Assembly (NCBI RefSeq): GCF_900141745.1
Contig: NZ_FSRM01000002.1
Coordinates: 1,116,001 to 1,180,000 of the forward strand
Length of the DNA: 64,000 nucleotides
Direction of reading: 5' to 3'
DNA from: Paraburkholderia phenazinium
GTDB lineage: Bacteria > Pseudomonadota > Gammaproteobacteria > Burkholderiales > Burkholderiaceae
Shown here: positions 17,979-26,252 of the stretch, piece by piece
How positions within the stretch are numbered: the stretch's first letter is position 1
Layout: each line of letters begins with the position of its first letter
Notes under the pieces: generated by a model
Seen by the model: only the letters and a program-made list of their open reading frames with translations
Databases searched by the model: none
What the model was told of the DNA's origin: nothing
Program-made: the position numbers and the translations under genes

Positions 17979-18137
17979 GTTCTGCAGCAAAACGAAGGGG
18001 GAGGGCAGGGTTAAGGGTATTACAGTCACCCTGCAGACAGACGATTCGTAACTGATTTTGAACTGTGCGGCGGCGGCCCTGGTCTTTCTTCTATTGCCAC
18101 GTCTGTTCCACTGGCTTACTTCGATCAAGTGAACCCT

Positions 18138-19724
18138 ATGTCGACTCCTTCGAACGCACCTGATTCAAGTTCCTCCTCTGCCGGCGCGCAGTCTTCCACT
18201 CCTACCGTACCGGCAGGCAAACACCCGGCGCCGCCGTGCACCCTCGTGATCTTCGGCGCAGGCGGCGATCTCACCAAACGCCTGCTGATGCCCGCGCTGT
18301 ACAACCTGACTGTAGACGGTCTGCTGGATCCGCAGATGAAGATCATCGGCGTGAATCACGGCCAGGTCGAAACCAGCGCGTGGCGCGACGATCTGTACAA
18401 GGCGCTGCAGCAGTTTGCTGCCGACAAGGCCAGCACCTTCCACACCTCGAAGCTCGACGACAAGGCGTGGAGTTCGCTGGCGCAGCGCCTCGAATACATG
18501 GCGGGCGAATTCGAAAGCGACGACACGTTTTCCGCCCTGAAACAGAAGCTCGAAAACACGCCTGGCGGCAACGTAGTGTTTTACCTCGCCGTCAGTTCGC
18601 GCTTCTTCAAGCCGATTGTCGAGCACCTCGGTAAAGCTGGCCTGCTCAAGGAAGGCGACGACGGCAAAGGCTTCCGTCGCATTGTGATCGAGAAGCCGTT
18701 CGGTACGGATCTTGCGTCGGCTCGCGATCTGAATGAACATATCCTGAGTAATGCGAAGGAAGAGCAGGTCTATCGTATCGACCACTTTCTCGGCAAGGAC
18801 ACCGTGCAGAGCATCATGGCCGTGCGCTTTGCGAATGCCTTGTTCGAACCGATCTGGCGGCGCGAGTACATCGACTGCGTGCAGATCACGGCGTCCGAGA
18901 CGATCGGCGTGGAAGGGCGCGGCTCGTTCTACGAACAGACCGGCGCGTTTCGCGACATGTTGCCAAACCATCTGTTCCAGCTGCTCGGCATGGTCGCCAT
19001 GGAGCCGCCCAATTCCTTCGACGCCGAAGCAGTGCGCGACAAGAAAGCCGATATTTTCGACGCTATCCAGCCGGTAAAACCGGATGACGTGGTTTTCGGA
19101 CAATACGAGAAGGGACCGGCAGGGCCGGGCTATCGGCAGGAGCCCGATGTGGCGCCCGACAGCCAGACGGAGACGTATGCCGCTGCGCGCGTGCTCATCG
19201 AAAACTGGCGCTGGTCCGGCGTGCCGTTCTATCTGCGTACCGGCAAGCGGCTTGCGGCGCGTCGCACGGAGATATCGGTGCAACTGAAGACGGTGCCGTT
19301 CCGGCTGTTTCGCGACACGCCTGTGGATGCGCTGACGCCTAACGTGCTGACCTTGCGCATCGATCCGACGCATGGCACGAGTTTCGATTTCAACGTGAAG
19401 GCGCCGGGGCCGATCATGCAGATGGGCGCTGTGCAGTCGTCTTTTAACTACGGCGACTTTTTCGATGAACAGCCGAACGTCGGCTACGAAACGCTGTTGT
19501 ACGACTGCATGCTCGGCGACGAGACGCTGTTTCAGCGTGCCGACAGCATCGAAACGAGCTGGGCCGCGGTGGACGACGTGTTGCATCCGAAGGGCAGTCC
19601 GCTGCCGGTGCACGGCTACCCCGCGGGTAGCCAGGGTCCGGCCGAGTCGGATGCGCTGCTGGCGCGCAGCGGTCATGCATGGCGACCTTTAAGCAAGGAC
19701 AAGGACGCGGACGCGAAGAAGTAA
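18138..19724 (+). CDS. zwf: Glucose-6-phosphate 1-dehydrogenase
   Basis: A 528-residue enzyme; the ATG at 18138 is preferred to an in-frame GTG nine bases earlier. A Ser/Pro-rich N-terminal tail of about 30 residues precedes the NADP-binding motif 'VIFGAGGDLTKRLLMPALYNL'. The catalytic signature 'YRIDHFLGKDTVQ' lies near residue 212, and 'EKPFGTDLASARDLN' and 'RGSFYEQTGAFRDMLPNHL' are also intact. It oxidises glucose-6-phosphate to 6-phosphogluconolactone with NADP(+). It is not linked here to pgl, edd or eda; instead it lies between a glucosidase and a glucokinase-like gene. A second zwf elsewhere is likely in this family of bacteria. Confidence 0.95.
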   Translation: MSTPSNAPDSSSSSAGAQSSTPTVPAGKHPAPPCTLVIFGAGGDLTKRLLMPALYNLTVDGLLDPQMKIIGVNHGQVETSAWRDDLYKALQQFAADKASTFHTSKLDDKAWSSLAQRLEYMAGEFESDDTFSALKQKLENTPGGNVVFYLAVSSRFFKPIVEHLGKAGLLKEGDDGKGFRRIVIEKPFGTDLASARDLNEHILSNAKEEQVYRIDHFLGKDTVQSIMAVRFANALFEPIWRREYIDCVQITASETIGVEGRGSFYEQTGAFRDMLPNHLFQLLGMVAMEPPNSFDAEAVRDKKADIFDAIQPVKPDDVVFGQYEKGPAGPGYRQEPDVAPDSQTETYAAARVLIENWRWSGVPFYLRTGKRLAARRTEISVQLKTVPFRLFRDTPVDALTPNVLTLRIDPTHGTSFDFNVKAPGPIMQMGAVQSSFNYGDFFDEQPNVGYETLLYDCMLGDETLFQRADSIETSWAAVDDVLHPKGSPLPVHGYPAGSQGPAESDALLARSGHAWRPLSKDKDADAKK

Positions 19725-19754
19725 GGCTTAACATCACACTAACAGGGGACCACC

Positions 19755-20687
19755 GTGGCGACACGTAAGACCAACGTCAAAGGTAACGTCAAGAGCAGCA
19801 CCGGCAGCACCGTTAAAACCGCTGCTAAACGTGCGGCGAAGAAGACCGTGGTGAAAGCCGCGGCTAAGCCCGCTGCCAGGGCTGCGGCCAAACCCGCGGC
19901 TAAAAGTGCCGTCAGGCACGGCGGAGGGTACATCCTCTCCATCGATGTGGGCGGTACCGGTCTGAAGGCCGCGATCATCGACACGCACGGCAAGATGGTT
20001 ACCGAGCGTCTGCGCGTGGCGACGCCGCATCCTTGCACGCCAGATCAACTCGTCGATACGCTGGTGAAGCTGGTCGAGCCGCTGATTGCAGAGCATGCGC
20101 CTTCGCGCATCTCGATTGGCTTTCCGGGTTTCGTGCGTAACAACCGCGTGCTCACGGCACCGCATTTCGGCGATGAAGGCTGGCACGACATTCCCCTTGC
20201 GGATTCGCTGGCCAAGCGGCTCGGCGGCTTGCCGGTGCGCATGATCAACGACGCCGAGGTGCAGGGCTTTGCAGCAATCGAAGGTCATGGCATCGAGTTC
20301 GTGCTGACGCTTGGCACGGGTGCGGGCACGGCGCTGTTTCGCGACGGTGAACTGATGCCGCACCTTGAGCTTGCGCATCACCCGGTCAGCAAGAACCGCG
20401 CATACGACGAATATATCGGCGACGCGGCGCGCATGCAGGCGGGCAACAAGCGCTGGAACCACCGCGTCGAGAAGGTGATCGGGATTCTGGCTTCGCTCGT
20501 GAACTACGACAAGCTATGGATAGGCGGCGGCAACGCCGCGCGCCTGAACTTCAAGCTGCCCGCGAATGTGGCGGTTGTGTCCAACGATGCGGGTATCGAA
20601 GGCGGGGCCAAGCTCTGGCATCCGCGCTCATTGCGTGATACACGGCAGTTGCCGGAAGCGACCCAGCGTACCGGCATTTTCGAGTAA
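19755..20687 (+). CDS. Polyphosphate-glucokinase-like ROK kinase with a histone-H1-like basic tail
   Basis: A 310-residue protein starting at a GTG eight bases or less after AGGGGAC, 30 bases downstream of zwf. Residues 1-55 form a tail of repeated Ala-Ala-Lys-Pro type units with 11 Lys, 4 Arg and no acidic residue, like bacterial histone-H1-like proteins. From residue 58 the ROK kinase fold begins ('ILSIDVGGTGLKAAIID', Asp64) and continues with 'IGFPGFVRNN', 'NDAEVQGFAAIEG', 'LTLGTGAGTALFRDGELMP' and 'LWIGGGNA'. It lacks the CxCGxxGC zinc motif of typical ROK repressors and sugar kinases and resembles polyphosphate glucokinase. It would make glucose-6-phosphate for the adjacent Zwf. Confidence 0.85.
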   Translation: MATRKTNVKGNVKSSTGSTVKTAAKRAAKKTVVKAAAKPAARAAAKPAAKSAVRHGGGYILSIDVGGTGLKAAIIDTHGKMVTERLRVATPHPCTPDQLVDTLVKLVEPLIAEHAPSRISIGFPGFVRNNRVLTAPHFGDEGWHDIPLADSLAKRLGGLPVRMINDAEVQGFAAIEGHGIEFVLTLGTGAGTALFRDGELMPHLELAHHPVSKNRAYDEYIGDAARMQAGNKRWNHRVEKVIGILASLVNYDKLWIGGGNAARLNFKLPANVAVVSNDAGIEGGAKLWHPRSLRDTRQLPEATQRTGIFE

Positions 20688-20698
20688 TCGATGTGCGA

Positions 20699-20726
20699 GA
20701 TGCGATTGCCGGTTGGCAATCGCATC
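20699..20726. terminator. Perfect 12-bp hairpin terminator
   Basis: GATGCGATTGCC (20699-20710), loop GGTT, GGCAATCGCATC (20715-20726), located 12 bases after the kinase stop codon and before the convergent aldo/keto reductase gene. It fits the end of the debranching-enzyme to kinase block, and may serve both strands. No long T-run follows. Confidence 0.7.
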
Positions 20727-20767
20727 GCCGCCTATGCGCTTTAGGACCTTTAGGCTACTTTGGCCGT

Positions 20768-21763
20768 TTAGCGTGCCGCGTCACCCCAACGATATTCGTG
20801 CGTCACATCGTCAAGTTGCGCTTTCAGTTCGGCATTCAGTGTTAGATCTATCGCGCTGAGTGTGTCCGTCAATTGATCAGGATTGCTTGCGCCGATGATC
20901 GCCGATGTGATGTGCGGATTCGCAAGCACCCAGGCGAGCGACGCTTTCGTCAGCGACACGCCGGCGTCCGCTGCGATGCCCTTCAGCTTTTCGATGGTGT
21001 CGAATTCGCGCTTATGCCAGTAGCGTTCCTGATACGTCGCCCCCGCTTTGCCCACCGTTTCGGTGAAGCGGCCGGCCTCAGGCTGCGCATCGTGGCGGTG
21101 CTTGCCGGTCAGCAGGCCGCCTGCCAGCGGGTTATACGGAATCACCGCCAGCTGTTCCTCTCCGCAGAGCGGTAGCAACTCGCGTTCGATCTGCCGGAAC
21201 AGCAGGTTGTAACGCGGCTGAACGGAGACGAAGCGCGCCACACGCAGCACATCCGCGCGTCCCAATGCGCGCGCCAGCCGGTAAGCCAGAAAGTTCGATA
21301 CGCCCACGTAGCGCGCCTTGCCCGAGCGCACGATGATGTCGAGTGCTTCCAGTGTTTCGTCGAGCGGCGTTTCGTGATCGTCGGAGTGCAGCTGGTACAG
21401 GTCGACGTAGTCGGTGCCGAGGCGCCGAAGAGACGTGTCGATGGCATCGAGCAGGTGCTTGCGCGACGCACCTTGATCCCATGACGACGGCCCAACCTTG
21501 CCCACTGCTTTAGTGGCAAGGATGAAGCGATCGCGCTTTCCCCTCAACCAGCGGCCGACGATCTCTTCGGTGCGTCCCGCGAGATCTTCGCCGCCGCCCA
21601 GCGGATAGACGTCCGCGGTATCGATGAAGTTGACGCCGGCTTCCGCGGCCTTGTCGAGGATGCGGTGCGAGACCGCCTCTTCGGTTTGCAAGCCGAATGT
21701 CATCGTGCCAAGACATAGACGTGAAACGCTCAGGCCAGTGCGGCCGAATTTACGGTATTGCAT
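20768..21763 (-). CDS. Aldo/keto reductase
   Basis: A 331-residue NADPH-dependent oxidoreductase of the AKR superfamily. The catalytic tetrad is complete: Asp48 and Tyr53 (FIDTADVYP), Lys85 (LATKAVG) and His126 (LYQLHSDD). The C-terminal cofactor-binding block 'SLAWVLANPHITSAIIGASNPDQL' is typical. The sequence resembles the general YajO/Tas-like group that reduces aldehydes and ketones; the physiological substrate is unknown. It converges with the glucokinase-like gene and is followed upstream by an MFS gene on the same strand (57 bases), which could mean a shared transcript beginning at the permease. Confidence 0.9.
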   Translation of the reverse strand: MQYRKFGRTGLSVSRLCLGTMTFGLQTEEAVSHRILDKAAEAGVNFIDTADVYPLGGGEDLAGRTEEIVGRWLRGKRDRFILATKAVGKVGPSSWDQGASRKHLLDAIDTSLRRLGTDYVDLYQLHSDDHETPLDETLEALDIIVRSGKARYVGVSNFLAYRLARALGRADVLRVARFVSVQPRYNLLFRQIERELLPLCGEEQLAVIPYNPLAGGLLTGKHRHDAQPEAGRFTETVGKAGATYQERYWHKREFDTIEKLKGIAADAGVSLTKASLAWVLANPHITSAIIGASNPDQLTDTLSAIDLTLNAELKAQLDDVTHEYRWGDAAR

Positions 21764-21819
21764 GGTGGACTCCGCGAGAGGAACAGGTTGCCGGTTGCGT
21801 TAAACAAAAAGCATAGCGC

Positions 21820-23040
21820 TTATCGGCAATCTGCGTCTGCGGCGGCGGCAAGCCCGGCAACCTGCGGCTGCTTGCTAAAACGTAAGGCTACAGCCGCAAG
21901 GCAAGCCGCCGCGACGCAGCCAAGCACGATGAAGACATCGCTGGTGGACAGCAGACTCGTCAGTACGGCACCCACGCATGGCGCGACGAATTGCACGAAC
22001 ATGCCCGCGGATTGCAGTGCGGCACTGGCGCTCGCCACCTGATCTGCGAGACGCCGGGCGATAAACAGCCGGCACTCAACCCTGAAGCGCGCACTCATGA
22101 AGCCGGTCGCGAAGAACGCGAGCGCGAGCAGCCATTCGGCCGGACGCAACGGCAACCGGAAGATGCCGCCAATGGCGATGAACACGGCACACGACACGAA
22201 CGCTGGCGCAAGCAGTGGTCCGAGGCCGGCCCGCTCGGCATTGCGTCCCATGGGCAGCAGACTGCCGAGCATGCCGCCTAGCGCAGCACAAGAGACCACA
22301 ATGCCGAGCGCCGACTTGTCGAACCCCTGGTTTCTTAGCATGAGCGGAAACTGATTGTTGACGGCCGCCGCCAGCGCGAAGTAAATGCCTGTGCAAAGCA
22401 GCAGCGGCAGGATGGCACCGGTCCAGCGCGTACGCGGTGCAGCCTTTGCGTCAGGTGCAGCGGCAACGGGTAGCACGGCCTTAGCGGCCGGCGCGGCCAG
22501 CAGCATCATCAGGATGGCTGCGGCGATGAACACGATCGAGACGAGCATCGTGTGATTGTCGCCGGCCCATGCGCCGACGATTCCACCGGCAGCGGGTGCG
22601 CAGATCTTCGCCATGCTTTGAGCCAGACTGAGTAAGCGGAACGCACGGCTTTGCTGCGCCTCGTCGACACTGGTGGTGACATACACGGTTTCGGCAGGAT
22701 CGGTGAAGCCGAGGGCCGCCGACTTGAACGCGACGACCAGCAGAAAGGCGACGAAGTGGCCGACCCAAAGCAGGGCGGCCGTCGTGCCGAGCGTGATCGC
22801 CAATGCGCCGACAAGGACACGTGTGCTGGCATAGCGGTCGCAAACCTGGCTGATGATCCGCGTGAGCAGAATGGGCGGCACCAGCAATGCGGCACTCAGG
22901 ATCACCAGATCGAATGGTGTCGCGTTGAATCGATAGGTTGCGATGTTCAGTATCGCGAGAAAGTTAATCCATCCACCGAAGCTGGCAAAGAAACTGCCGA
23001 TCAGAAACATATGGAAGCGGCGATTACCGGACATGTTCAT
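21820..23040 (-). CDS. MFS transporter of unknown substrate
   Basis: A 406-residue protein with about twelve hydrophobic segments of a major facilitator. Readable features are 'LVILSAALLVPPILLTRIISQVCDRYASTRVLVG', which includes the charged loop between segments 2 and 3 (read in parts), 'FADPAETVYVTTSVDEAQQSRAFRL'-like loop 4/5 and a long Ala-rich cytoplasmic loop near 190-205. It looks like the MFS_3/enterobactin-exporter-like set, usually efflux permeases. The start Met is followed by NMSGNRRFH. It precedes the aldo/keto reductase on the same strand. Substrate not assigned. Confidence 0.75.
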   Translation of the reverse strand: MNMSGNRRFHMFLIGSFFASFGGWINFLAILNIATYRFNATPFDLVILSAALLVPPILLTRIISQVCDRYASTRVLVGALAITLGTTAALLWVGHFVAFLLVVAFKSAALGFTDPAETVYVTTSVDEAQQSRAFRLLSLAQSMAKICAPAAGGIVGAWAGDNHTMLVSIVFIAAAILMMLLAAPAAKAVLPVAAAPDAKAAPRTRWTGAILPLLLCTGIYFALAAAVNNQFPLMLRNQGFDKSALGIVVSCAALGGMLGSLLPMGRNAERAGLGPLLAPAFVSCAVFIAIGGIFRLPLRPAEWLLALAFFATGFMSARFRVECRLFIARRLADQVASASAALQSAGMFVQFVAPCVGAVLTSLLSTSDVFIVLGCVAAACLAAVALRFSKQPQVAGLAAAADADCR

Positions 23041-23163
23041 CCTTGATGCATCCTGGTTCGGGAGGTCGTGGCGTTTCGATCGCGACGGCAGGACGCAACA
23101 ACGCCTTCGAAGCGAGTCGAATAATTAAATAAGGAATGCTAAAAAGGCAGGGCGAAACAATGC

Positions 23164-23187
23164 GAACCTTTGATGATTCAAAGGTTC
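23164..23187. terminator. Perfect 10-bp hairpin downstream of the higA-like gene
   Basis: GAACCTTTGA (23164-23173), loop TGAT, TCAAAGGTTC (23178-23187). It lies between the end of the minus-strand antitoxin gene (23249) and the start of the MFS gene (23040). On the minus strand it is followed by a moderately T-rich stretch (CGCATTGTTTCG), so a terminator for the antitoxin transcript is plausible. Confidence 0.6.
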
Positions 23188-23248
23188 AACACTTGCTAAC
23201 GGGTATGACGGCTAACGCGGATCTTACCGATCGTCGATGCGCCGGCGC

Positions 23249-23554
23249 CTAGAACAACGCCGGCTGTTGAGCGTTCACCATGGGTACGACGTTGAGTTCG
23301 TCGAGCCGCAGGCGCGCCTTCGCGAGATCGTGAAGCACTTGCCTTTGCAACCAGGTTTCTGCGCCGCCACCGAACGCCTTGTCGAGACGCAGGGCCATCT
23401 CCGGTGAGATACCTGCCTTGCCGCTCAACAGATTCGTTAAAGCCTGGCGACTGACGCCCAGAACCAGCGCACCTTCGGTGACGGTCAAATTGAACCGCTC
23501 GAGGCAGTTCTGCCGGACAGTGACGCCGGGATGGATGAATTCTGAATCGGCCAT
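23249..23554 (-). CDS. HigA/VapA-family antitoxin-like regulator (orphan)
   Basis: A 101-residue helix-turn-helix protein. The start at 23554 (MADSEFIHPGVTVRQNC) is preferred over an in-frame ATG at 23611, because HigA proteins begin a few residues before the 'IHPG' motif and because the earlier ATG lies inside a palindrome. The HTH is 'TEGALVLGVSRQALTNLLSGKAGIS' (in parts), and the helical tail 'ALRLDKAFGGGAETWLQRQ..YDLAKAR'-like region fits the family. HigA normally neutralises an mRNA-cleaving HigB toxin encoded just upstream. No HigB-like frame is present on either side, so this looks like an orphan antitoxin or a stand-alone repressor. Confidence 0.75.
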   Translation of the reverse strand: MADSEFIHPGVTVRQNCLERFNLTVTEGALVLGVSRQALTNLLSGKAGISPEMALRLDKAFGGGAETWLQRQVLHDLAKARLRLDELNVVPMVNAQQPALF

Positions 23555-23561
23555 GGACCGA

Positions 23562-23610
23562 ACAATATCGATGAATTGATTGCTCGTCAACTGACAAGCG
23601 CTTCTTGTCA
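23562..23610 (-). promoter_or_regulatory. Candidate higA promoter and operator palindrome
   Basis: A perfect palindrome TGACAAG-CGCTT-CTTGTCA spans 23592-23610. On the minus strand it is followed by a sigma70-like promoter: TTGACG (23590-23585), 17-base spacer, TATTGT (23567-23562). The implied start point lies almost at the preferred ATG at 23554, so the mRNA may be leaderless or the ribosome may use another start. The palindrome is the natural autoregulatory site for the HTH protein. Confidence 0.5.
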
Positions 23611-23798
23611 TGCGGGTCTTTGAGCATTCACGGCGTGTGTTTGAGAATGTATTTACCGCTGCCGATGAAAAATCTGCGGCACGTTGCTTGCTGAAAACGG
23701 AACTCAGGCATCCCGCATGGCGAAGCGCCGGAAGTGCACATATCGCTTTCCGGTCTAGCTGCTACAATCCACGCATTTTCCTCGTCGTAGACTGCATC

Positions 23799-24539
23799 AT
23801 GGGCTTTGAACAACTCGCGGCACTGAAAGAACAGCTGGCGAAACAGGCTGAAGAGAAACGCGCAGCCAGGCACGCAAAGCACGCCAGGCCGGCGAGGCCA
23901 GCGAAGCCGGCTGAGGCAGCAAAGCAAGCCGCGGTAGCGAAGCACGCTAACGGGGGCCGTAACACGCCCGACGCGGCGCGCACCGCACCTGAGCATAAAG
24001 CGGCCGCACATAAGTCATCTGCACCGAAGCAGTCCGCGCAGAAATCGCCGGCGCAAAAGTCAAAGCCGGTAGATCCGGTGGTGCTCTCTATCGGCAAGCT
24101 TCAGAAGCGATTCCCGAAGGCGTTCCCCAAAAATCCGGCTCCGAAGGTGCCGCTCAAGGTAGGCATCTTCAAGGATCTGCTGGAGCACTCCGAAGAACTC
24201 GGCTTAAACGAAGCGGCTTTGCGCGACGCCATCAAGGTGTGGTGCTGGGGTAGCCGTTACTGGGCATGCGTCACCGAAAACGCCATGCGCGTCGACCTGA
24301 ACGGTCAGGATGCCGGCCAGGTGCTGCCGGCGGAAGCCGCGCGTGCGCGCGGCTTGCAGGCCAAGCGGCAAAAAGCCAGGAACGCTGCGCAAGGCGCTTC
24401 CGCTCCGCAGGGTGCGGCGGCTGCGCAAGAGGCTGCGGTTCAGCAGGCTAGCAACGCTGAGCAAAACGTCTCCGCTCAACCGGACCACCCCGCCGCTCAG
24501 GAAGACAGCGCAGCCCCGCAAGGCAGCGCCGTCGAATAA
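23799..24539 (+). CDS. ProQ/FINO-domain RNA chaperone
   Basis: A 246-residue protein in three parts. Residues 1-90 are a basic, Ala/Lys/Pro-rich disordered tail (repeats of KHARPARPAKPAE type). Residues about 90-165 are the ProQ/FinO domain: 'LSIGKLQKRFPKAFPKNPAPKVPLKVGIFKDLLEHSEELG', 'ALRDAIKVWCWGSRYWACV' and 'RVDLNGQDAGQVLPAEAARARGLQAKRQ' (seen as segments). The last 65 residues are Ala/Gln-rich. ProQ proteins bind structured small RNAs and mRNA 3' ends and alter their stability. The long N-terminal tail is typical of the beta-proteobacterial members. The gene stands alone. No strong Shine-Dalgarno is visible before the chosen ATG. Confidence 0.88.
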   Translation: MGFEQLAALKEQLAKQAEEKRAARHAKHARPARPAKPAEAAKQAAVAKHANGGRNTPDAARTAPEHKAAAHKSSAPKQSAQKSPAQKSKPVDPVVLSIGKLQKRFPKAFPKNPAPKVPLKVGIFKDLLEHSEELGLNEAALRDAIKVWCWGSRYWACVTENAMRVDLNGQDAGQVLPAEAARARGLQAKRQKARNAAQGASAPQGAAAAQEAAVQQASNAEQNVSAQPDHPAAQEDSAAPQGSAVE

Positions 24540-24561
24540 GCGCGCGTCGCCGTCGCGCCTG

Positions 24562-25035
24562 CTATCGGGCGGGCAACGGTCGCGATGCAGACAGGAACAG
24601 CGCCATCGGCGTGCTCGTACTTAACTGAGTCTTGTCGTCCACCCGCGTGAAGCCCATCGCACTGTAGAACTCCACCGCGTTAGGCGCTGCATTGACCCTC
24701 ACATAGGGCCGCTCGTTGCGCGGCACGCACTGTCTGATCGCTTCCTCAATCAGGCTTCGACCGATGCCGCGTCGATGGTCGCCCGGCTCGACAAACAGAC
24801 TGCACAGATTCCAGAAATTCTTGACCAGTACCGCGCCGGCAATGCGCCCGTCCACGACGCATTTCAGGTGTACGCATTGGTGTGCATGATCGAACGCCCA
24901 GTGCATATTTGCGAGAACGTTGGTGATCACGGCGGCCATCTCGTCCGCTTCAATCCGGACACTGGTCCGGATGGTTCTCAACATCATCGACGCTAGCGCG
25001 GCTTCGTCGCTGGACTGGACTGCTTCTATTTTCAT
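24562..25035 (-). CDS. GNAT-family N-acetyltransferase
   Basis: A 157-residue single-domain GNAT enzyme. The acetyl-CoA pyrophosphate loop is visible as 'DHRRGIGRSLIEEAI' (Q/R-x-x-G-x-G/A motif A), preceded by the strand 'FWNLCSLFVEP' and followed by 'RPYVRVNAAPNAVEFYSAMGFTRVDD' (motif B with the typical A-x-x-F/Y-Y-x-x-x-G-F). The acceptor is unknown; such proteins acetylate amino acids, antibiotics, polyamines or protein N-termini. It lies 23 bases from the convergent proQ end and on the same strand as the CPBP protease gene 34 bases upstream, possibly as one unit. Confidence 0.85.
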   Translation of the reverse strand: MKIEAVQSSDEAALASMMLRTIRTSVRIEADEMAAVITNVLANMHWAFDHAHQCVHLKCVVDGRIAGAVLVKNFWNLCSLFVEPGDHRRGIGRSLIEEAIRQCVPRNERPYVRVNAAPNAVEFYSAMGFTRVDDKTQLSTSTPMALFLSASRPLPAR

Positions 25036-25068
25036 TCGGTGTCCACTGGAAACCTGTTGAGCGCGACG

Positions 25069-26049
25069 TTAGCGGATAGCGGTGCGCGCCGGCTTCCAGC
25101 CGCTGCCGCGGAATGGCGATGTGGTTCGGCGTCCCCACCATAACCAGATCAACACCGCGGTGATAAGGAGCATTGGGAAGATCAGCAGGCTGCCCTCCGG
25201 ACCGGTTTTGCCGCCGCTCATCAGGATGTTGCCGAGCGGATGCGCCGTAAAGAGCCGGGTATCTACCAGCGTGCCACTATCGGATGTGCCGTAGAAGTAC
25301 GATTCACCCCAGTCCCACGCCGCATGAAAGCCGATTGCCCAGAATAGCGATCCCGTGTACCAGAGACTCAGGCAGATCACGATCCCGAAGCCGCCAGCGG
25401 AGATCAGTCCGATGGGCGTCTCTCCGGGATTGGAGCCATGCAAACCGCCGAACAGGATCGAGAGCAGCAGCACGCCCCACCAGAAGCCGATGCCTCGCGT
25501 CAGCGTGTATTGCAGATATCCGCGCAACGTCGACTCTTCGAAGATTCCGACCAGCAGAAAGAAGCCGGCCCATGCGACCGCACGCGTCCAGACTGTTACA
25601 CCGTGGTCCGTGGGCGGGTCGAGCACCAGCAGATGCATTTGCACGAGGACAAGCACCATCAGACTGATTGCGCCGAATCCGCACAGGAGGCCGCCTCCGA
25701 AACGCGTCCAGGCGGCGGAATCCCGCAAGCCAAAAGACAGCATTGAGCGTCGCTCGATGGCCGCCACTACGGCCAATGCAGCTATCAGGCCGGCAAGCTG
25801 AAACGTCTCGCCTAGATAGGCAACCGGCAGAGTAAACAGGGTGATGGGGTGGTGATGGTGCCCGAAATGCGCCCGCACCGCGGCGATGCCGAAGACGACC
25901 GCCACAAACGTCGCGATAAAAACCGCGACGCCCCAGCCGGCCCGCATTCCGTTGCGACTGGTGAATACCCAGCGCACTCTTCGTTTGAAGCGGCTTCCGC
26001 GTGTTGCGCTCTTTGTTTGTTCTTCAGGCTGCGTGAGTGAGTCGTCCAA
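25069..26049 (-). CDS. CPBP-family intramembrane metalloprotease
   Basis: A 326-residue membrane protein with the CAAX-protease/bacteriocin-processing (ABI, CPBP) domain. The diagnostic motifs are complete: Glu171-Glu172-x3-Arg176 (EESTLRGYLQ), His204 (GGLHGSNPG), and His242 with Asp246 (FHAAWDWGES), which supply the active site and metal ligands inside the membrane. About seven to eight hydrophobic segments are visible. The N-terminal 35 residues are basic and probably cytoplasmic. Bacterial members process or modify peptides and confer bacteriocin self-immunity or act in membrane-protein turnover; no peptide gene is adjacent, so the role is open. Confidence 0.88.
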   Translation of the reverse strand: MDDSLTQPEEQTKSATRGSRFKRRVRWVFTSRNGMRAGWGVAVFIATFVAVVFGIAAVRAHFGHHHHPITLFTLPVAYLGETFQLAGLIAALAVVAAIERRSMLSFGLRDSAAWTRFGGGLLCGFGAISLMVLVLVQMHLLVLDPPTDHGVTVWTRAVAWAGFFLLVGIFEESTLRGYLQYTLTRGIGFWWGVLLLSILFGGLHGSNPGETPIGLISAGGFGIVICLSLWYTGSLFWAIGFHAAWDWGESYFYGTSDSGTLVDTRLFTAHPLGNILMSGGKTGPEGSLLIFPMLLITAVLIWLWWGRRTTSPFRGSGWKPARTAIR

Positions 26050-26252
26050 GAAGGCCTCCGTTCGAATGACGACGAGGGAATGCGCGAACCGTGCTTTCCG
26101 TTGTTATGCTTTTTCTATAGCACGACGGCCTCAAGGATGTGTGGCGTATAACGCTCGTCGAGCTAAGCGCATTACTTTAACTTCGTTTCATGCGCTCGCC
26201 AACGTTGTAAAAAATCATCTCTTTCGGGCGGGGCGACGCGGCTGCAACACCC

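Noticed and set aside
23628..24011. Open frame upstream of the higA-like gene considered as a HigB toxin
   Set aside because: Its translation is Cys/Arg-rich and without RelE/HigB features, and it is antisense to the ProQ N-terminal region.
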